Positions 7,509-14,907 of a stretch of DNA of 21,632 nt are shown here, piece by piece. The notes under the pieces were generated by a model. The model did not search any database. It had not been told where the DNA came from and saw only the letters and a list, made by a program, of their open reading frames with translations. The number at the start of each line of letters is the position of its first letter. The first letter of the stretch is position 1. The position numbers and the translations under genes are program-made. This DNA is from WRDF01 sp031552235 (GTDB taxonomy: Bacteria > Bacteroidota > Bacteroidia > Bacteroidales > Rikenellaceae): positions 1-21,632 of the forward strand of contig JAVBMR010000023.1 in NCBI GenBank assembly GCA_031552235.1, in the 5' to 3' direction.

Positions 7509-8156
7509 TTACCCCATAAAAAGGGCGATGAACATAGCGAGTATGTCCCGTATTTCGCTTCGTCCGCGCTTCAGGTGGACTTTTACGGTTTCCGGACTTA
7601 TGTTCAGCACGGCCGCGATCTCGTCGTTCGATTTGGCATCGTTGTACCTCATCCTTAGGACTACTCCCTGCTGGGGCGGCATTTTCGCGATCGCGATATC
7701 GATGAGCAGGCTCATTTCTTTCTCGACCACGATATCGTGGGGGTCGTCGGCAAAATCGGGCCCCTGGGTTTGGTACTGCTGATACTTGTCGACCACCTTC
7801 TGATGCTTCAGGTGGTTGAGCATGAAGAACTTCGCAGTGGTATAGATAAAACCCTTTATGTTTTTGCCGGGGTTGATCTTATCGCGTTTCAGCCACAGGT
7901 TGATGAACACCTCCTGTGTAATTTCCTGCGCCTCGACCTCCGAGCGCAGCATCATCATGAGGAAGCGCTTGACGGGCGCGTGGTAGGCATTGAAAATAAT
8001 GGTATACGCGTCGTGATCGCCCGAACAGAGCGCTGCGACTATCCTCTCCGGGATCTCGGCTTTCTCGGAAAATACCGGAATATTGCTATTATCCAGGTTA
8101 TCGAGCGAGATATCCAATTCTTTCAAAAGCGGGTCGTTTCCTGTCATAGTTATCAT
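7509..8156 (-). CDS. ECF-type RNA polymerase sigma factor
   Basis: 215 residues from the ATG at 8156; an internal ATG at 8147 (MTGNDP) is an equally good start. Sigma region 2 is at about 50-115, with FNAYHAPVKRFL and EAQEITQEVFINLWLKRD, the latter a strong match to region 2 of Bacteroidetes ECF factors. Region 4 is at about 155-205, with MPPQQGVVLRMRYND and a helix-turn-helix (SNDEIAAVLNISPETVKVHL). Length is normal for the group after allowing for an N-terminal extension of about 40 residues. It is followed by a hairpin and then, after about 680 nt, by the fecR/STN/fimbrial genes in the same orientation, so it most likely works with that FecR. Its own promoter is of the housekeeping Bacteroidetes type, suggesting basal expression. 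Confidence 0.93.
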   Translation of the reverse strand: MITMTGNDPLLKELDISLDNLDNSNIPVFSEKAEIPERIVAALCSGDHDAYTIIFNAYHAPVKRFLMMMLRSEVEAQEITQEVFINLWLKRDKINPGKNIKGFIYTTAKFFMLNHLKHQKVVDKYQQYQTQGPDFADDPHDIVVEKEMSLLIDIAIAKMPPQQGVVLRMRYNDAKSNDEIAAVLNISPETVKVHLKRGRSEIRDILAMFIALFMG

Positions 8157-8191
8157 AGAAATGCCATGTTATACTTAGAAGTAACGCCGGG

Positions 8192-8222
8192 CAAAGATAC
8201 GCATTTATTTTCGTTTTAAATA
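8192..8222 (-). promoter_or_regulatory. promoter of the ECF sigma gene
   Basis: The minus strand carries TATCTTTG (8199-8192), a full match to the Bacteroidetes -7 consensus TAnnTTTG. The -33 region around 8222-8217 is AT-rich (ATTTAA) but lacks a clean TTTG. The element lies 35 nt upstream of the ATG at 8156 and within the 119-nt gap after the KAS III gene, so the sigma gene has its own start of transcription. Confidence 0.6.
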
Positions 8223-8275
8223 ACCGTGCATCGCGATGAGAGGAAAAACACCGCAATATCCCGGCCTGACGGCGG

Positions 8276-9328
8276 TCAGACCTCGATCAGCGGAGGACAC
8301 CATATCCGCTGAGTATCAATGTGGCAGCTCGCCCACGAAAGCCCCACTCCGAAACCGCAGAAACACAGACCGGCGGGTTTCGCGATCCCGCCAAGTTCGG
8401 TGACGACGGTCAGCGGGATCGACGCCGAAGAGGTGTTGCCGAAATTCTTCAGCGACATCGGAACTTTTTCGAGCGGGATATCGAGGATGTTCGCTATCGT
8501 TTCAAGGATCATCCTGTTGGCCTGGTGGAACACGAAATAATCAGTATTTTCCATACTCAGGCCAAAATGTCCGTAAAGGCGCTCCACGCTGTCGGGAACC
8601 TCGGAGATGGCGAACGAGAATACCTCTTCGCCGTTCATGGCGACATGGGTGTTCCTGCGTGCTATTCCCTCGGCTATCCGCACTTCCCGCAGCGACTCTT
8701 CCGTAACCGGATGGCGGGCACCGCCGTCGCGTATCATGATGGCCTCGGCCCCGCTTCCGTCGGTCCCCTGCTCGAAGAACATGGGCGGGGCCGAAGCGTC
8801 GAAGGAGAGCAGCGTCGCCGACCCTGCGAAGCCGAAAAGGGGCCACGTCGTTTTGTCGTTCTCCGAAAGCTGGGCTAAATTGGCGTCGCCCGAGAGCAGC
8901 AGGGCGCGGCGCAGTTTGCCACCCGAAAGCATCGAGGCGGCAACGCTCAAGCCCTGAACATATCCCGAGCAACCGGAGGTTATGTCGAAAGCGACACACC
9001 GGCTGTCCAGCCCCAGCCTTTCCTGCAACAGGCAGGAGGTCATCGGGATGATATAGTCGGGCGACTGCGAAACGAACACCAGCAGGTCGACCCCGTCCTT
9101 GGGTATATCCATATCCCGCAACAGGCGTTCCGCGGCGGCGAAGCAGAGGTCCGACGTGGTCCGGTCCATGCCATGCCTCCTCACGCGCTCTATGCCTGTG
9201 GCCTTCACGAATTGGGCATACTGCCTCTCGTCCATCAGATGGCTCATGCCGCCGTAGTCGAGCACATGCGAGGGAACGCATGCCGCGATGCCGTCGATGC
9301 GCACGGAAGGTATCTCGAAAAGCGCCAC
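8276..9328 (-). CDS. 3-oxoacyl-ACP synthase III (KAS III) family protein
   Basis: 350 residues, GTG start at 9328 that overlaps the ACP stop codon by one base. The thiolase-fold Cys-His-Asn triad is intact: Cys120 in DITSGCSGYVQGL, His268 in FVFHQANRM, Asn298 in SLKNFGNTSSASIP; the C-terminal GFGVGLSW motif is also present. KAS III enzymes condense an acyl-CoA with malonyl-ACP to give a short 3-oxoacyl-ACP. Linked to an ACP, a FabG-like reductase and an acyltransferase in a sugar operon, this copy more likely serves a dedicated acyl group than bulk fatty-acid synthesis. Similar KAS III genes occur in sugar-modification clusters such as modified viosamine synthesis in Pseudomonas syringae (from memory). 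It is the last gene of the operon. Acyl-chain specificity cannot be read from sequence. Confidence 0.88.
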   Translation of the reverse strand: MALFEIPSVRIDGIAACVPSHVLDYGGMSHLMDERQYAQFVKATGIERVRRHGMDRTTSDLCFAAAERLLRDMDIPKDGVDLLVFVSQSPDYIIPMTSCLLQERLGLDSRCVAFDITSGCSGYVQGLSVAASMLSGGKLRRALLLSGDANLAQLSENDKTTWPLFGFAGSATLLSFDASAPPMFFEQGTDGSGAEAIMIRDGGARHPVTEESLREVRIAEGIARRNTHVAMNGEEVFSFAISEVPDSVERLYGHFGLSMENTDYFVFHQANRMILETIANILDIPLEKVPMSLKNFGNTSSASIPLTVVTELGGIAKPAGLCFCGFGVGLSWASCHIDTQRIWCPPLIEV

Positions 9329-9549
9329 TACTTACTTTTTACGATATTATACAGGTCTTCCACTGTCCGGCTGCCGCGCAGGTCTTCCGGTTTGAGCGTG
9401 ACCTTATACGTTTTGCGCACCATGGCTATAAGTGTCATGGCCACGATCGAACACCACTCGTCGTGGCACTTGAAACAGGTTTGAGGCGTAATGCTCTGCC
9501 GGTCCTCGAACGCTGAGGCCACGACGCTGGTAAAATCATTCAGTTCCAT
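9328..9549 (-). CDS. acyl carrier protein-like protein
   Basis: 73 residues, ATG at 9549, overlapping the GNAT gene by 14 nt and the KAS III start by 1 nt. The four-helix ACP pattern is visible: ...CHDEWCSIVAMTLIAMV, then YKVTLKPEDLRGSRTVEDLY and a final IVKSK. The phosphopantetheine site normally reads DSL; here it is CSI, with Ser34 kept and the preceding Asp replaced by Cys33. The EW-x-S motif resembles the EWDSL of dedicated ACPs in Bacteroidetes glycan operons. It probably carries the acyl group made by the neighbouring KAS III and SDR. Whether it is modified by a phosphopantetheinyl transferase despite the Cys is open. Confidence 0.82.
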   Translation of the reverse strand: MELNDFTSVVASAFEDRQSITPQTCFKCHDEWCSIVAMTLIAMVRKTYKVTLKPEDLRGSRTVEDLYNIVKSK

Positions 9550-10084
9550 ATAATAAATCCATTAAATGTTCCCTGTGCCGGTAATATGACTTTTTGGTCA
9601 GCCGGTAATACCTGAACCGGCCGCCGTCGCCTTCCTCTCCGGACGGCTCGACAGGTTCGTAGCCGAAAGCGGCATTCATGCGCCTGGCCCTGGTATTGTC
9701 ATCGGCCGTTTTGCCATAGACCGTTTCAAGCCCTATCCGACCGAAACAAAAATCCAGGCCGAGCAGGGCAACCTGTATCGGGACTTGCGAATCGAGGTAA
9801 TCCGGATCGGCGATGAACGTCCCCGCTTCGCCGCTTTTGGCCAGGCGGTCTATATTCTTTATGTGTGACAAGCCGATTTCCTTACCCTGCCAAAAGATTA
9901 CGAAATAATAATTATTCTCGTTGTTTACCGATTCGAACCATTTCCGCTGCATTTCGGGAGTTATCTCGTCCTGGAATTCCATGAATTTACGCACGCCTTC
10001 CGAATTGCGCCACCGGCGGACAAGTTCCAACCGGTCCTCGGTAAGAGGTATAAGTTCTACGCCGGCAGTCGAAACATTGGTCAT
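9536..10084 (-). CDS. GNAT N-acyltransferase, probably acting on an amino sugar
   Basis: 182 residues from the ATG at 10084, which forms an ATGA overlap with the SDR stop; the frame is open further upstream (to 10162) but only inside the SDR gene. GNAT features: LIPLTEDRLELVRRWRNSEG at the N-terminus, YYFVIFWQGKEIGLSHIKNID forming the central strands, and NTRARRMNAAFGYEPVE as the cofactor-binding helix region. The WRN start resembles PseH/WecD-like and RimJ-type enzymes. Next to a WecE-type aminotransferase it most likely acylates the new 4-amino group. The donor could be acetyl-CoA, or an acyl chain from the ACP encoded directly downstream, which the gene order favours. Confidence 0.8.
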   Translation of the reverse strand: MTNVSTAGVELIPLTEDRLELVRRWRNSEGVRKFMEFQDEITPEMQRKWFESVNNENNYYFVIFWQGKEIGLSHIKNIDRLAKSGEAGTFIADPDYLDSQVPIQVALLGLDFCFGRIGLETVYGKTADDNTRARRMNAAFGYEPVEPSGEEGDGGRFRYYRLTKKSYYRHREHLMDLLYGTE

Positions 10085-10812
10085 ACGCATCCTCCGTGGA
10101 TAAAGAATTCGCTGCGTGTAACCCACCGTGCGGCGTCCGACAACAGGTAAACACATGCCCACGCCACATCTTCGGGCTTACCGTAACCCAGCGGATAGAG
10201 CATCTCGTCTTTCTTGAGCGTTTCGTCGAGCGAATCATCGAAAAGCGGTGTTTTCACCATGCCCGGCGACACCACGTTCGAGCGGCATTTCATATCGGCC
10301 AATTCACGGGCCAACGCACCGGCGATCGACACGACAGCGCCCTTGGAAGCGGAATAAAGCGTATAGCCTATATGGTTGATGCGTGTCATCAGCGAAGAGA
10401 TGAAGACGAACGAAGCACCCCGGTTTATACGTTTTGCCGACAGCAGTTCGCGGTTGAGCAGCAATATCGAACCGACATTGATATCCATGATCTCTTTGAT
10501 ATCGCCCTTGTCGATATGTTTCGCCAGCATAAAATGCGTCACCCCGGCCGAATGCACCACACCGTCGAGCATGGGCAGGCGGGCGACCATATCCACGATC
10601 TGGCCCTCGTCGGTCAGGTCGGCCGTGAGCTGAATATGCCCCTCGCCTTCGAGCGCCTGGTAGGTTTCGTCAAGGCGGCCTGCGTCACGGCCGGTTATGC
10701 ACAAGTGCGCGCCCATGCGCGAGCATTCCACCGCCGTCGCGCGGCCAATGCCGGACGAGGCCCCGGTCACAAGGACGGTTTTGCCCGCGAGGGTAAAAGG
10801 ATTGTATGTCAT
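10081..10812 (-). CDS. SDR oxidoreductase, FabG-like
   Basis: 243 residues from the ATG at 10812, which overlaps the GT2 stop as ATGA; the frame opens earlier (10932) only inside the GT2 gene. Classical SDR motifs: TGASSGIG (17-24) for NAD(P) binding, the HSAG motif (87-90), Asn112 in DINVG, Ser139/Ser140, and YSASK with Tyr153 and Lys157. The C-terminus DVAWACVYLLSD...FFIHGG is of the 3-oxoacyl-ACP reductase type. With KAS III and an ACP in the same operon, the simplest reaction is reduction of a 3-oxoacyl-ACP to a 3-hydroxyacyl-ACP. A role in reducing a keto-sugar is the main alternative. Confidence 0.88.
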   Translation of the reverse strand: MTYNPFTLAGKTVLVTGASSGIGRATAVECSRMGAHLCITGRDAGRLDETYQALEGEGHIQLTADLTDEGQIVDMVARLPMLDGVVHSAGVTHFMLAKHIDKGDIKEIMDINVGSILLLNRELLSAKRINRGASFVFISSLMTRINHIGYTLYSASKGAVVSIAGALARELADMKCRSNVVSPGMVKTPLFDDSLDETLKKDEMLYPLGYGKPEDVAWACVYLLSDAARWVTRSEFFIHGGCV

Positions 10813-11396
10813 CGCAATAATCTGAATGTCGCTTTTATCAATTTCCACGGTGTGTAGCTCGACCGGCCTGCGAAACGCGGACAATGCTCCACGTCGATAA
10901 CGGCTGTGCGGCAATCCTGCCGGCCGTAACACCCTTTCCGGCAGATCGCGAAGTTGGCGATGGCCGGGTCGGTTTTGATGCCCCTGCGTAGCGCATACAC
11001 CTTATGGAACGCCTTTGCAAAGAACCGGCGCAACCGGCTTTGCCTGATATTGCAGCGGCGGGCGTAAACGACGTCATAGCCTTCGAGCGCCTTCGCATAC
11101 AGGCGCGGTATGTCGGCAGGGTCGTCCTGCAGGTCGCAATCCATAACCACGATCCATTCGCCCCGGGCAAGTTCCACGCCGCGCCGGATGGTGGCGTGCT
11201 GGCCTATGTTCCGCTCGTTGCGCAGCGCCGTGATCCCATGCTGGGCTTCGAGCCGCTCCCACGAATCGTCGGTGGAATAGTCGTCGATCAGGATGATCTC
11301 ATACTCGCCCAATGGTGCAAGTACGGCCTTCAGCCTGCGCACCAGTTCATCGACTATATTGCCGGCCATGTAGACCGGGGAAACCACCGAGATCAC
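10809..11396 (-). CDS. short GT2 glycosyltransferase (polyprenyl-phosphate sugar transferase type)
   Basis: 195 residues, GTG start at 11396, 4 nt after the flippase gene. The N-terminal GT-A fold is clear: SVVSPVYMAGNI, IILIDDYSTDDSW (Asp38-Asp39), NIGQHATIRRGVELARGEW, and the metal-binding VVMDCDLQDDP (Asp86, Asp88). This is the DPM1/GtrB/ArnC-like class that transfers a sugar to a polyprenyl phosphate. The C-terminal part keeps VIDVEHCPRFAGRSSYT-type sequence but appears to lack about 25-30 residues after NFAICRKGCY. The protein stops at KLIKATFRLLR, before the membrane helices found in longer relatives. The reading frame and tight coupling on both sides suggest that it is functional. Confidence 0.85.
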   Translation of the reverse strand: MISVVSPVYMAGNIVDELVRRLKAVLAPLGEYEIILIDDYSTDDSWERLEAQHGITALRNERNIGQHATIRRGVELARGEWIVVMDCDLQDDPADIPRLYAKALEGYDVVYARRCNIRQSRLRRFFAKAFHKVYALRRGIKTDPAIANFAICRKGCYGRQDCRTAVIDVEHCPRFAGRSSYTPWKLIKATFRLLR

Positions 11397-11400
11397 GCGT

Positions 11401-11769
11401 TTATAATTTTATGGCGACAATCATCCCGGCAACGACCAGCAGAAGTCCGATCAGCTTGCCGGGGGTAAAAGTTTCGCCAAGTACAAAAATACCTAAAAAA
11501 AATACAATCACGGGGAGCGAGGCTGAAAAAGGGAGTACCGTCGTAAGGTTCATTTTGCTGACCGCCATGTTCCAGCAGAACGACGCGCCGGTGGCCGCTG
11601 CCGCGCATGTCAGCATCACGGGATCGAAGAGCAGGCAGATATACGACCACGCTTTGGCCCACACGCTCCCCTCGGCCAGGCTCCAGCCCAAGGCGTTGAT
11701 CCGCCATTTGCCCACCACCTGGGCGTAGGCGGAGAAGGCCAGAATACCTGCTATATAGATGTATCCCAT
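11401..11769 (-). CDS. small DMT/SMR-type membrane protein, probable lipid-linked sugar flippase
   Basis: 122 residues from the ATG at 11769, overlapping the aminotransferase stop by 19 nt. It should have four transmembrane helices: GYIYIAGILAFSAYAQVVG, about residues 45-65, VLPFSASLPVIVFFLGIFVL and KLIGLLLVVAGMIVAI. The GETFTP-KLIGLLLVVAG signature is that of EamA/SMR proteins. The ArnE/ArnF pair of this group flips undecaprenyl-phosphate-aminoarabinose across the inner membrane. Lying between an aminotransferase and a polyprenyl-phosphate GT2, a flippase role is the best reading. It is a single gene, so it would have to act as a homodimer. Confidence 0.82.
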   Translation of the reverse strand: MGYIYIAGILAFSAYAQVVGKWRINALGWSLAEGSVWAKAWSYICLLFDPVMLTCAAAATGASFCWNMAVSKMNLTTVLPFSASLPVIVFFLGIFVLGETFTPGKLIGLLLVVAGMIVAIKL

Positions 11770-12848
11770 TCGATTATCAATTCCGACACGCGGTCGATTT
11801 GGTCGTCCGTAAGTTCGTGGAACAGCGGCAGGCGCAACAGGCACTCCGAGAAGCGCACCGCGTTGGGCAACTCCCGTCCATCGGCGAACCTGCTGCCGTA
11901 AGGGCTAAGGTGCAGGGGATGGTAGTGGAAAGGGGCATGGACGCCGTTGTCCGACAAATGGGCGATGAGGCTGTCCCTTTCGTCGCGGTTTCGGCATACG
12001 AGGTAGAAAATATGGCTGCTGCCCTGGCCCAGAGGAATTTCGGGGGCTATCCCCTGCAAATTATTAAGGTAGCGGCACCACTGGGCGCGGCGTCTCGACA
12101 CGATGCTTTCGGAAGCCTGAAGCTGCCCCCAAAGGAACGCCGCGCCTGATTCGGGGATGGCATACGCGCCACCGGTATCAATCCATTCGTAGCGAGGCAC
12201 TTCCCCGCGTTCGAAATCGAGGCGGTTCGTCCCTTTCAGCCACAGGTGTTCGGCCCGGGAGGCCATGCCGGGGTTGTTGACCCCCAGAAGCCCGCCTTCG
12301 CCGCAATGTATGTTCTTGGTTTCGTGGAACGAGTAGCATGCCAGGTCGCCGTCATGTCCCAATTCCGGCGAGGTCACGCCATGCGCCGCATCCTCCACAA
12401 CATAAAGGCCATGCTTGCGGGCGAGCGAGCTGATGCGCTCCATGTCGCACCTCACGCCGTTGTAATGCACCGCAACTATGGCTTTCGTCCTGGGTGTTAT
12501 GAGCGCCTCGATCCGCGAGGCGTCCATATTCGGATGGTCGGCGAGCGAGTCGGCAAAGCGTATCCCGGCACCGAACTTGGCGAAAGCGAGCGCCGTCGAC
12601 ACGAACGTGTAAGACGGCACTATCACCTGGTCGCCGCATCCCACGCCGCACAGCATGGCGGCCATTTCCAGCGCCGACGTGCAGTTGGTGGTCATCAGCG
12701 CCCTCTTGAAACCGAGCGCACGCTCGAAATAAGCGTTGCACAGGCGCGTGAAATGGCCGTCGGACGAGAGTTTGCCCAGCTTTACCGCCTCGGTAACGAA
12801 CTCGTACTCGAAACCTGATACGTATGGCTTATTGAACGGGATTTTCAT
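11751..12848 (-). CDS. WecE-type dTDP-4-amino-4,6-dideoxyhexose aminotransferase
   Basis: 365 residues, ATG at 12848, overlapping the upstream gene by 20 nt. It is a PLP enzyme of the DegT/DnrJ/EryC1 class and close to E. coli WecE (RffA) through much of its length: IPFNKPYVSGFEYEFV, LSSDGHFTR, NCTSALEMAAMLC, VIVPSYTFVSTALAFA, VVEDAAHGVTS and CYSFHETKN. Lys178 in HETKN is the PLP lysine and Asp153 in EDAA the pyridine-nitrogen ligand. WecE makes TDP-4-amino-4,6-dideoxygalactose from the 4-keto sugar; another C4 epimer such as viosamine is possible. The loop just before CYSFHETKN is about two residues shorter than in E. coli, as I recall it. No RmlA/RmlB genes are in the window, so the keto-sugar must come from elsewhere. 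Confidence 0.9.
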   Translation of the reverse strand: MKIPFNKPYVSGFEYEFVTEAVKLGKLSSDGHFTRLCNAYFERALGFKRALMTTNCTSALEMAAMLCGVGCGDQVIVPSYTFVSTALAFAKFGAGIRFADSLADHPNMDASRIEALITPRTKAIVAVHYNGVRCDMERISSLARKHGLYVVEDAAHGVTSPELGHDGDLACYSFHETKNIHCGEGGLLGVNNPGMASRAEHLWLKGTNRLDFERGEVPRYEWIDTGGAYAIPESGAAFLWGQLQASESIVSRRRAQWCRYLNNLQGIAPEIPLGQGSSHIFYLVCRNRDERDSLIAHLSDNGVHAPFHYHPLHLSPYGSRFADGRELPNAVRFSECLLRLPLFHELTDDQIDRVSELIIEWDTSI

Positions 12849-14811
12849 CGTAGCTTATCCTGTACAGGGTGTATCCCCTGGATTTCAATTCGGTTCTTTC
12901 TTCGATCGTGAATCCCCTGCCGTTTATCCACATATCGCCGCTCGGGGTAATCACATAATGTATGCCGTTTTCTTTTATAAACCTCGTCTGGGCCGCGCGC
13001 AGCTCTTTCATCGGGATATTGTTCGATTCCACCCAGCGGTAGAACGTCGAATTCTCTATCGAGGCGAGTACGGCATAGTCGCGCATATCGTCGGGGTCGT
13101 AGGCGATATCGTAAACGTCGAGCCTTATGGGGAAATAGTCGTTGCGCAGGCGCCTGATCACCGAGAACGGGACGACGTAATTGGCATCGCGCGCGTATTG
13201 GTTGTCCGTTTCCCTGCGTTCAGCGGTATCTACCCAGACTACTGGCCCGTCGGCGGCAGCCACTTTGCGGGTAAAGTCGCCGTCCAGCAGGCCCCCCCTG
13301 AACGTGTCGCCGTAGAACCATACGATTACGGCCCCGGCGACGATCAGCACAAAAGTGGCGATCTTTCCCGCTATCCGGCGGTCGGTAAGCAGCATGGCGA
13401 TAAGTATCGTCTGTCCTGCGAACGCCACCGGAACGCTCACCTCGGTGGCCAGCTGCATCGCGTCGCGCATGAACCAAACCGGGCCGGCGAAAGCTATCCC
13501 GACAACGACCGCCAGCAGCAGCGCCGCGTTTTCTTTGACCATAGCCGCGAAATTCCGACGGTCTTCCCTGCCGAGCATGGCGAACATCAGCACGCATGGG
13601 GCCAGATTGAGCGCCGTACGCAACACGAACACCTCGACGGTTTTCTTCGCAAGCGGCAGGCTGAATTCGTTGAGCGCGCCAACTATCTGCTTCTGGATCG
13701 GCATGAAGTGGATGAAATAGGGGTTCTCTTTGGCCGTCAGCACATAGAACGCCACGCACCAAAGCCCGCCGAAGGCCAGCGCGGCAACGTCTTTCCAATA
13801 CGCGCCGCTGCGCCGTCCCCGCCAAAGCCGGGCCGCCAGGACTATGAACGCGCCGCCGAACAGCGCGGGCGCGGCCGAAGAAACGAGCAGTCCGCCGATT
13901 ACGAGCGGCAGGATTTTATTTTTCGAGAGGATAACCCACGCGGCCAGGCATATCATCACGAATATCTTTTCGGATACCACGTCATGGAACGGCAGGGCGG
14001 CGAAAGTATACTCGGCGGCCTTGAGGCTCAACAGCAGGATGGGCAGTAAGAAAACAAGGCACGCGAGCCAGGGGGTTTTGCATCCGGCGCGGGGGCAGTA
14101 TTTTTCGATAACGGCGGCGATACCCAAAACGGCCGCGGCCGCGGTCAGCGGCAGCGCGACAAACAGCCTCGCGTTGAAGAAATTCCCGGTCACACTGCCG
14201 ACCAAAGCGGTAAAATGCACGTCGAACCAGTGGTAGACCGAGGGGCTTTGCAGGCCGGGATACATCAACTCCACATTCGTCGACTCGATGCCGCTGCCGG
14301 CCACATAATCGGCCAGGGCGGCATAGTACGAATGGTCGTAATGCAGGTTGTATAGATTGCCTGCGAGGTCGTGCCCGCCGAAGAACTTCAATGCCGCGAG
14401 CAGGACAAACACGCCGCAGAACAGCAGGACAGGGGCTAACCCGACTGTGATCCTGCGCCAGCGCGGCATCCGGAAGCGGACGGCGAAGAGCAGCAGAGGC
14501 AGTACTGCCGCGAGGATCGTGACTCCCGCGCAGATGACGACGGCATACATCACGACTATCAGCAACGCCCCGAGCGACAGGCGGCGGAATGCGGATGCGA
14601 ACGGGCTTTGCCCGGCAGTGTTTTGCCTGCCTGCAGTTTGGCCGGCAACAATTTGGCAGCCAGCGGTTTTTGCGTCGACGGTTTTTGCGTCGGCATTCTG
14701 CCCCTCGGCATTTTGGCCGAACAGCATCGCGAAGTGTCCGAGCAGGTATGATGCTGCCGCCATGCCCGCGGCAACAATAATGTAAACGATCAGTTCCGGC
14801 ATAAACCCCAT
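12829..14811 (-). CDS. polytopic membrane protein, probable GT-C-type glycosyltransferase
   Basis: 660 residues, ATG at 14811; an in-frame ATG at 14802 is an alternative start. There are about 11-13 hydrophobic helices, with a long periplasmic C-terminal domain (about 515-660, including YVITPSGDMWINGRGF and ending YRISYDENPVQ). The first large loop carries NLHYDHSYYAALADYV, and its acidic residue could be the catalytic Asp of a GT-C fold. Between helices 1 and 2 lies an insertion of about 35 residues, rich in Gly, Gln, Ala and Thr, built from short repeats. It is the first gene of the eight-gene operon and overlaps the aminotransferase by 20 nt. In ArnT- and GtrC-like systems such a protein transfers the flipped sugar to a periplasmic acceptor. 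I do not recognise the exact family, so the function is inferred from topology and context. Confidence 0.75.
   Translation of the reverse strand: MGFMPELIVYIIVAAGMAAASYLLGHFAMLFGQNAEGQNADAKTVDAKTAGCQIVAGQTAGRQNTAGQSPFASAFRRLSLGALLIVVMYAVVICAGVTILAAVLPLLLFAVRFRMPRWRRITVGLAPVLLFCGVFVLLAALKFFGGHDLAGNLYNLHYDHSYYAALADYVAGSGIESTNVELMYPGLQSPSVYHWFDVHFTALVGSVTGNFFNARLFVALPLTAAAAVLGIAAVIEKYCPRAGCKTPWLACLVFLLPILLLSLKAAEYTFAALPFHDVVSEKIFVMICLAAWVILSKNKILPLVIGGLLVSSAAPALFGGAFIVLAARLWRGRRSGAYWKDVAALAFGGLWCVAFYVLTAKENPYFIHFMPIQKQIVGALNEFSLPLAKKTVEVFVLRTALNLAPCVLMFAMLGREDRRNFAAMVKENAALLLAVVVGIAFAGPVWFMRDAMQLATEVSVPVAFAGQTILIAMLLTDRRIAGKIATFVLIVAGAVIVWFYGDTFRGGLLDGDFTRKVAAADGPVVWVDTAERRETDNQYARDANYVVPFSVIRRLRNDYFPIRLDVYDIAYDPDDMRDYAVLASIENSTFYRWVESNNIPMKELRAAQTRFIKENGIHYVITPSGDMWINGRGFTIEERTELKSRGYTLYRISYDENPVQ
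14664..14693 (-). repeat. 15-bp tandem duplication inside the GT-C-like gene
   Basis: Two copies of a 15-bp unit (14664-14678 and 14679-14693) differing only at the last base, within a wider region (about 14610-14720) of degenerate copies. It encodes DAKTVDAKTAG-type sequence in the loop between the first two membrane helices. The unit is a multiple of three, so copy changes keep the frame. Confidence 0.7.
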
Positions 14812-14822
14812 AATTTAATAGA

Positions 14823-14853
14823 ACCTATGCGAGGTTATCGGCCTCGCATAGGT
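14823..14853 (-). terminator. hairpin after the fimbrillin gene, at the head of the glycan operon
   Basis: Perfect 12-bp stem (14823-14834 with 14842-14853), 7-nt loop, followed on the minus strand by TCTATTAAATT. A smaller hairpin precedes it at about 14871-14893 (CCGGGA/TCCCGG core, GAT loop on the plus strand). Together they lie between the fimbrillin stop (14908) and the ATG at 14811. The U-tract is poor, so termination may be partial. No good promoter is visible in this 96-nt gap. Confidence 0.55.
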
Positions 14854-14907
14854 AATGTTACACCGTTCCGGGAGATTCCCGGCAACGCTTATTTTGTTGT
14901 GGTTTTG

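Noticed and set aside
12736..14049. 437-codon plus-strand frame opposite the GT-C-like gene
   Set aside because: His/Arg/Gln-rich composition, no recognisable domain, and antisense to a clear polytopic membrane protein in GC-rich DNA; a shadow frame.
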